Source: a virus. Taken from it: a stretch of DNA of 23,165 nt. Position numbers and translations under genes: made by a program. A model generated the notes under the pieces. It was not told the DNA's origin. It was given only the letters and a program-made list of their open reading frames with translations, and made no database searches. Shown piece by piece: positions 21,372 through 23,165 of this stretch; within the stretch, counting starts at the first letter, position 1; every line of letters starts with the position of its first letter. The stretch spans positions 1 through 23,165 of IMG/VR virus record IMGVR_UViG_3300042731_002549; one strand, written 5' to 3'.

Positions 21372-22163
21372 TTATATGCTAACACCGCCCAGCGGGTAAA
21401 TGCTAGTACTGAGTAAAACCCATGATGCCCGTATAAAAACCGCCTGCCCTGACGTCTCCCCCTCGACGGTAAAAATGACATCGGTGCCGGGCGCCACTCG
21501 GTCGGGTGCGGGGTTCTTGAATTCGGGGGACGGGTCCCCGTCTCTTTGCGCGACTGTGGCAAAGGCCAGGTAGAAAATGTTTGTGTTTGCTGGGCGCGTA
21601 TAAATTCGTATGATGGCGGCCGTGTTGGACCCCGTCGACTTTTGCATCGAAGCGATCAGGCCAATAATTGACGCCGTGCTCCCTGCTGGTACGGTGTACA
21701 CTCCGGGGAAGCCTTGCTGCGCGACGGCGCTGTATGTGAAAAGCACCGCGGCGTCGGCCGCCCTGCGCACTGTCACCGTGCCGACTGTCGCTTCTGTGCC
21801 GACTGTCACCGCGTCGTTAATGCGCCACCACCCTGTCGACGTGACGGGCGTTGTGCCTTGGAGTACCACCTCTGCCGACCGTGCAGCGCCGTCGGCGCCC
21901 AGCCCTTCCACCATTACGACGCGCCCTATGTCGTCGTTGGTGCTCGACTCGATTGTGATGCCGGCCCCGCCTGCAGGTAGGAACGGGTAATCCCTCGGCC
22001 CGTAGTCCGCACCGGGCACGACGACAAATTCGCCGGGGGAGGGGATATTCGGTTTGGAGTGGCTCCGGTTGGTGCCTGCCGCCCCCTTCACAACGCCGGT
22101 GGAAAGTGCCAGCCCGAAGTCGTGGACCGGCGACAGCGTAAACGTCGCATTATCTATCTGCAT
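21372..22163 (-). CDS. Putative virion structural protein between portal and protease
   Basis: A 263-residue protein starting MQIDNATFTLSPVHDFGLA; the ATG overlaps the portal C-terminus by 14 bases. It is beta-rich, with ITIESSTNDDIGRVVMVEGL, EVVLQGTTPVTSTGWWRIND and YTVPAGSTASIIGLIASMQK. This pattern (ss...D..G..v.v.GLd...... E.v.L.GTtpV.t...w.rin) recalls a group of structural proteins seen in many phages, including marine podoviruses, but I cannot verify that. It is not part of the lambda head gene order, so it is an accessory head component, perhaps decorating or spike-like. A head-fibre role is possible. Confidence 0.75.
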   Translation of the reverse strand: MQIDNATFTLSPVHDFGLALSTGVVKGAAGTNRSHSKPNIPSPGEFVVVPGADYGPRDYPFLPAGGAGITIESSTNDDIGRVVMVEGLGADGAARSAEVVLQGTTPVTSTGWWRINDAVTVGTEATVGTVTVRRAADAAVLFTYSAVAQQGFPGVYTVPAGSTASIIGLIASMQKSTGSNTAAIIRIYTRPANTNIFYLAFATVAQRDGDPSPEFKNPAPDRVAPGTDVIFTVEGETSGQAVFIRASWVLLSTSIYPLGGVSI

Positions 22164-23165
22164 TGGCTTCGGCCCACGCTTCGGTCACTTCCTCGAGCTG
22201 TGCGGACAACGCCGCGCGCTCTGCTTTTGCCATGGCGTCGCTGCCGAACTCCTTCTCGATCTCGAGCATGGGTCGAGCGGCGTCCGCTTTTAGTTTGTTT
22301 TCGGCTTTCAACCGCTTCATGTTGCGCGAGAACTTGGTCCCTGTTAGTACGCGGGACTCGCGGGCGTTGTTCGACCAGCCCTCGGCGACCAATATCTGCG
22401 ACGCCTTGCCAGCTTTCGCCATGTCGGTCGATGGTTTGATCGACCCGTACCAGTCGGCGCACGTCCAGCTCGCAAACTCGGCATACCTTGCAGGGTCACG
22501 CCACGCGTCGAGCAAGCCCTGCGCGCGGATAGTGCCGCGCAATGCGCTGCTGACGAGCCACTCCTGGTATATCGGTGTGCAAAAGCTTTCGCCCCAATTT
22601 GACCAGAACCGGTTGATATACATTTTGAACTCGTTTATAGCCGCCTGGCTGGCGCTGTAGTTTTTCTCGAACGACAGCGTCAGCACTTCCGGCGGTATCT
22701 CCAACGCCCAGCCGACGCCGTTTAGGATCGCCGCCTCGAACGTGCCGAAGTTTGTGTCGGTGCCCTCGCCTCCGGACGACGGGCTCCTCCCCGACTTGTA
22801 GTTCCTCGAACACTACGCCCGGGATATGCGCGGACATGTTGAAGCGGCGGGGTGTGCCTTTAGTTGTGTTGTCTGTGACGTCAGCCGAGCCCCGGCGAGT
22901 AGCCGCGCCAGTCATTGGCAGCGTGCCCGGTTTGTCGGCAGTCTTTTTGATAAACATAGCCATGATCGAATTAATTACGGCTTTGCGTTGCGTGCTGTCG
23001 CGATAGCGGTCTATTTCCTTTAGGGACTGCAGGACGAGAGACAACAGCGGCTGCCCGCGGACGTCGTCCAGGCGTCGGTCCGTGCCGTACACTAGCCACG
23101 ATATGCGGCGGCCGGACTTTTCGCCGTACGCCGGAATACGTTTAAAACTGCCGTCGGTCTGTTGT
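22150..23165 (-). CDS. Portal protein (lambda gpB family), C-terminal part, interrupted by a frameshift near 22785
   Basis: The 5' end lies beyond the window. The upstream frame, open from the window edge, gives SGRRISWLVYGTDRRLDDVR, RGQPLLSLVLQSLKEIDRYR and QRKAVINSIMAMFIKK, diagnostic of lambda-family portals, and runs to HIPGVVFEELQVGEEPV. After this the portal sequence continues in the +1 frame (GGEGTDTNFGTFEAAILNG, EIPPEVLTLSFEKNYSASQA, INEFKMYINRFWSNWGESF) to the TAA at 22152-22150. The upstream frame stays open as meaningless Arg-rich sequence to 22496. The downstream frame is closed by a TAG near 22815, so the shift lies roughly between 22780 and 22810. Either an assembly error or a real inactivating mutation. 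The portal is the dodecameric DNA gate of the capsid. Confidence 0.9.

Noticed and set aside
22163-22660. A 165-codon + strand frame opposite the portal C-terminus
   Set aside because: Antisense shadow of the portal gene with no supporting ribosome binding site or domain pattern.
22496-22780. Continuation of the upstream portal frame as a real C-terminus
   Set aside because: This stretch translates to Arg/Gly/His-rich sequence, while the other frame gives highly characteristic portal sequence over the same bases.
22780-22810. Programmed frameshift in the portal gene
   Set aside because: No slippery run or downstream structure is evident, and I know of no family precedent; an indel is the simpler explanation.

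Overview
This window is part of the genome of a tailed bacteriophage (or prophage) of a Gram-negative host. A complete nested Rz/Rz1 spanin pair, which bridges inner and outer membranes, points to a Gram-negative host. The DNA is GC-rich by inspection, with codons such as GTC, GAC, TCG and ACG dominating. No integrase, repressor, tRNA or bacterial housekeeping gene is visible, so lifestyle cannot be decided. I see no defence island, CRISPR array or insertion sequence.

Layout. Positions 1-3401 (+ strand) are the end of an early/replication block: the proline/glutamine-rich C-terminus of an upstream protein (possibly an ssDNA-binding protein), a rho-independent terminator, a small ORF, a family A DNA polymerase with an internal zinc-ribbon insertion, and two small cysteine-rich proteins. 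Positions 3382-23165 (- strand) form one nearly gap-free late operon read from right to left. The two blocks converge with a 20-bp tail-to-tail overlap at 3382-3401.

The late operon in transcription order is as follows. Head: lambda-family portal (interrupted by a frameshift, 5' end outside the window), a virion structural protein, an S49 prohead protease with a nested scaffold start, head decoration protein, major capsid protein E, an FI-like repeat protein, a neck/FII-like connector and a tail terminator. Contractile tail: Mu-like sheath, tube, an assembly chaperone with a -1 frameshifted extension, and tape measure. Baseplate: Mu gp43, gp44, gp45, an unassigned protein, then gp46, gp47 and gp48 equivalents. 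Host recognition: the gp48 equivalent carries an inserted lectin-like domain and is followed by a tail fibre and an accessory protein. Lysis: GH108 endolysin, XhlA-like membrane protein, small holin candidate, Rz and Rz1.

The virion is therefore inferred to be a myovirus with a lambda-type capsid on a Mu-type contractile tail. Most junctions are ATGA/GTGA-type overlaps, suggesting translational coupling. The most useful non-obvious observations are the hidden -1 frame product at 14586-14798, the portal frameshift near 22785, the low-GC domain inserted in the gp48 equivalent, the repeats in two structural genes, and the strong excess of the palindromes CCTGCAGG and GTCGAC.
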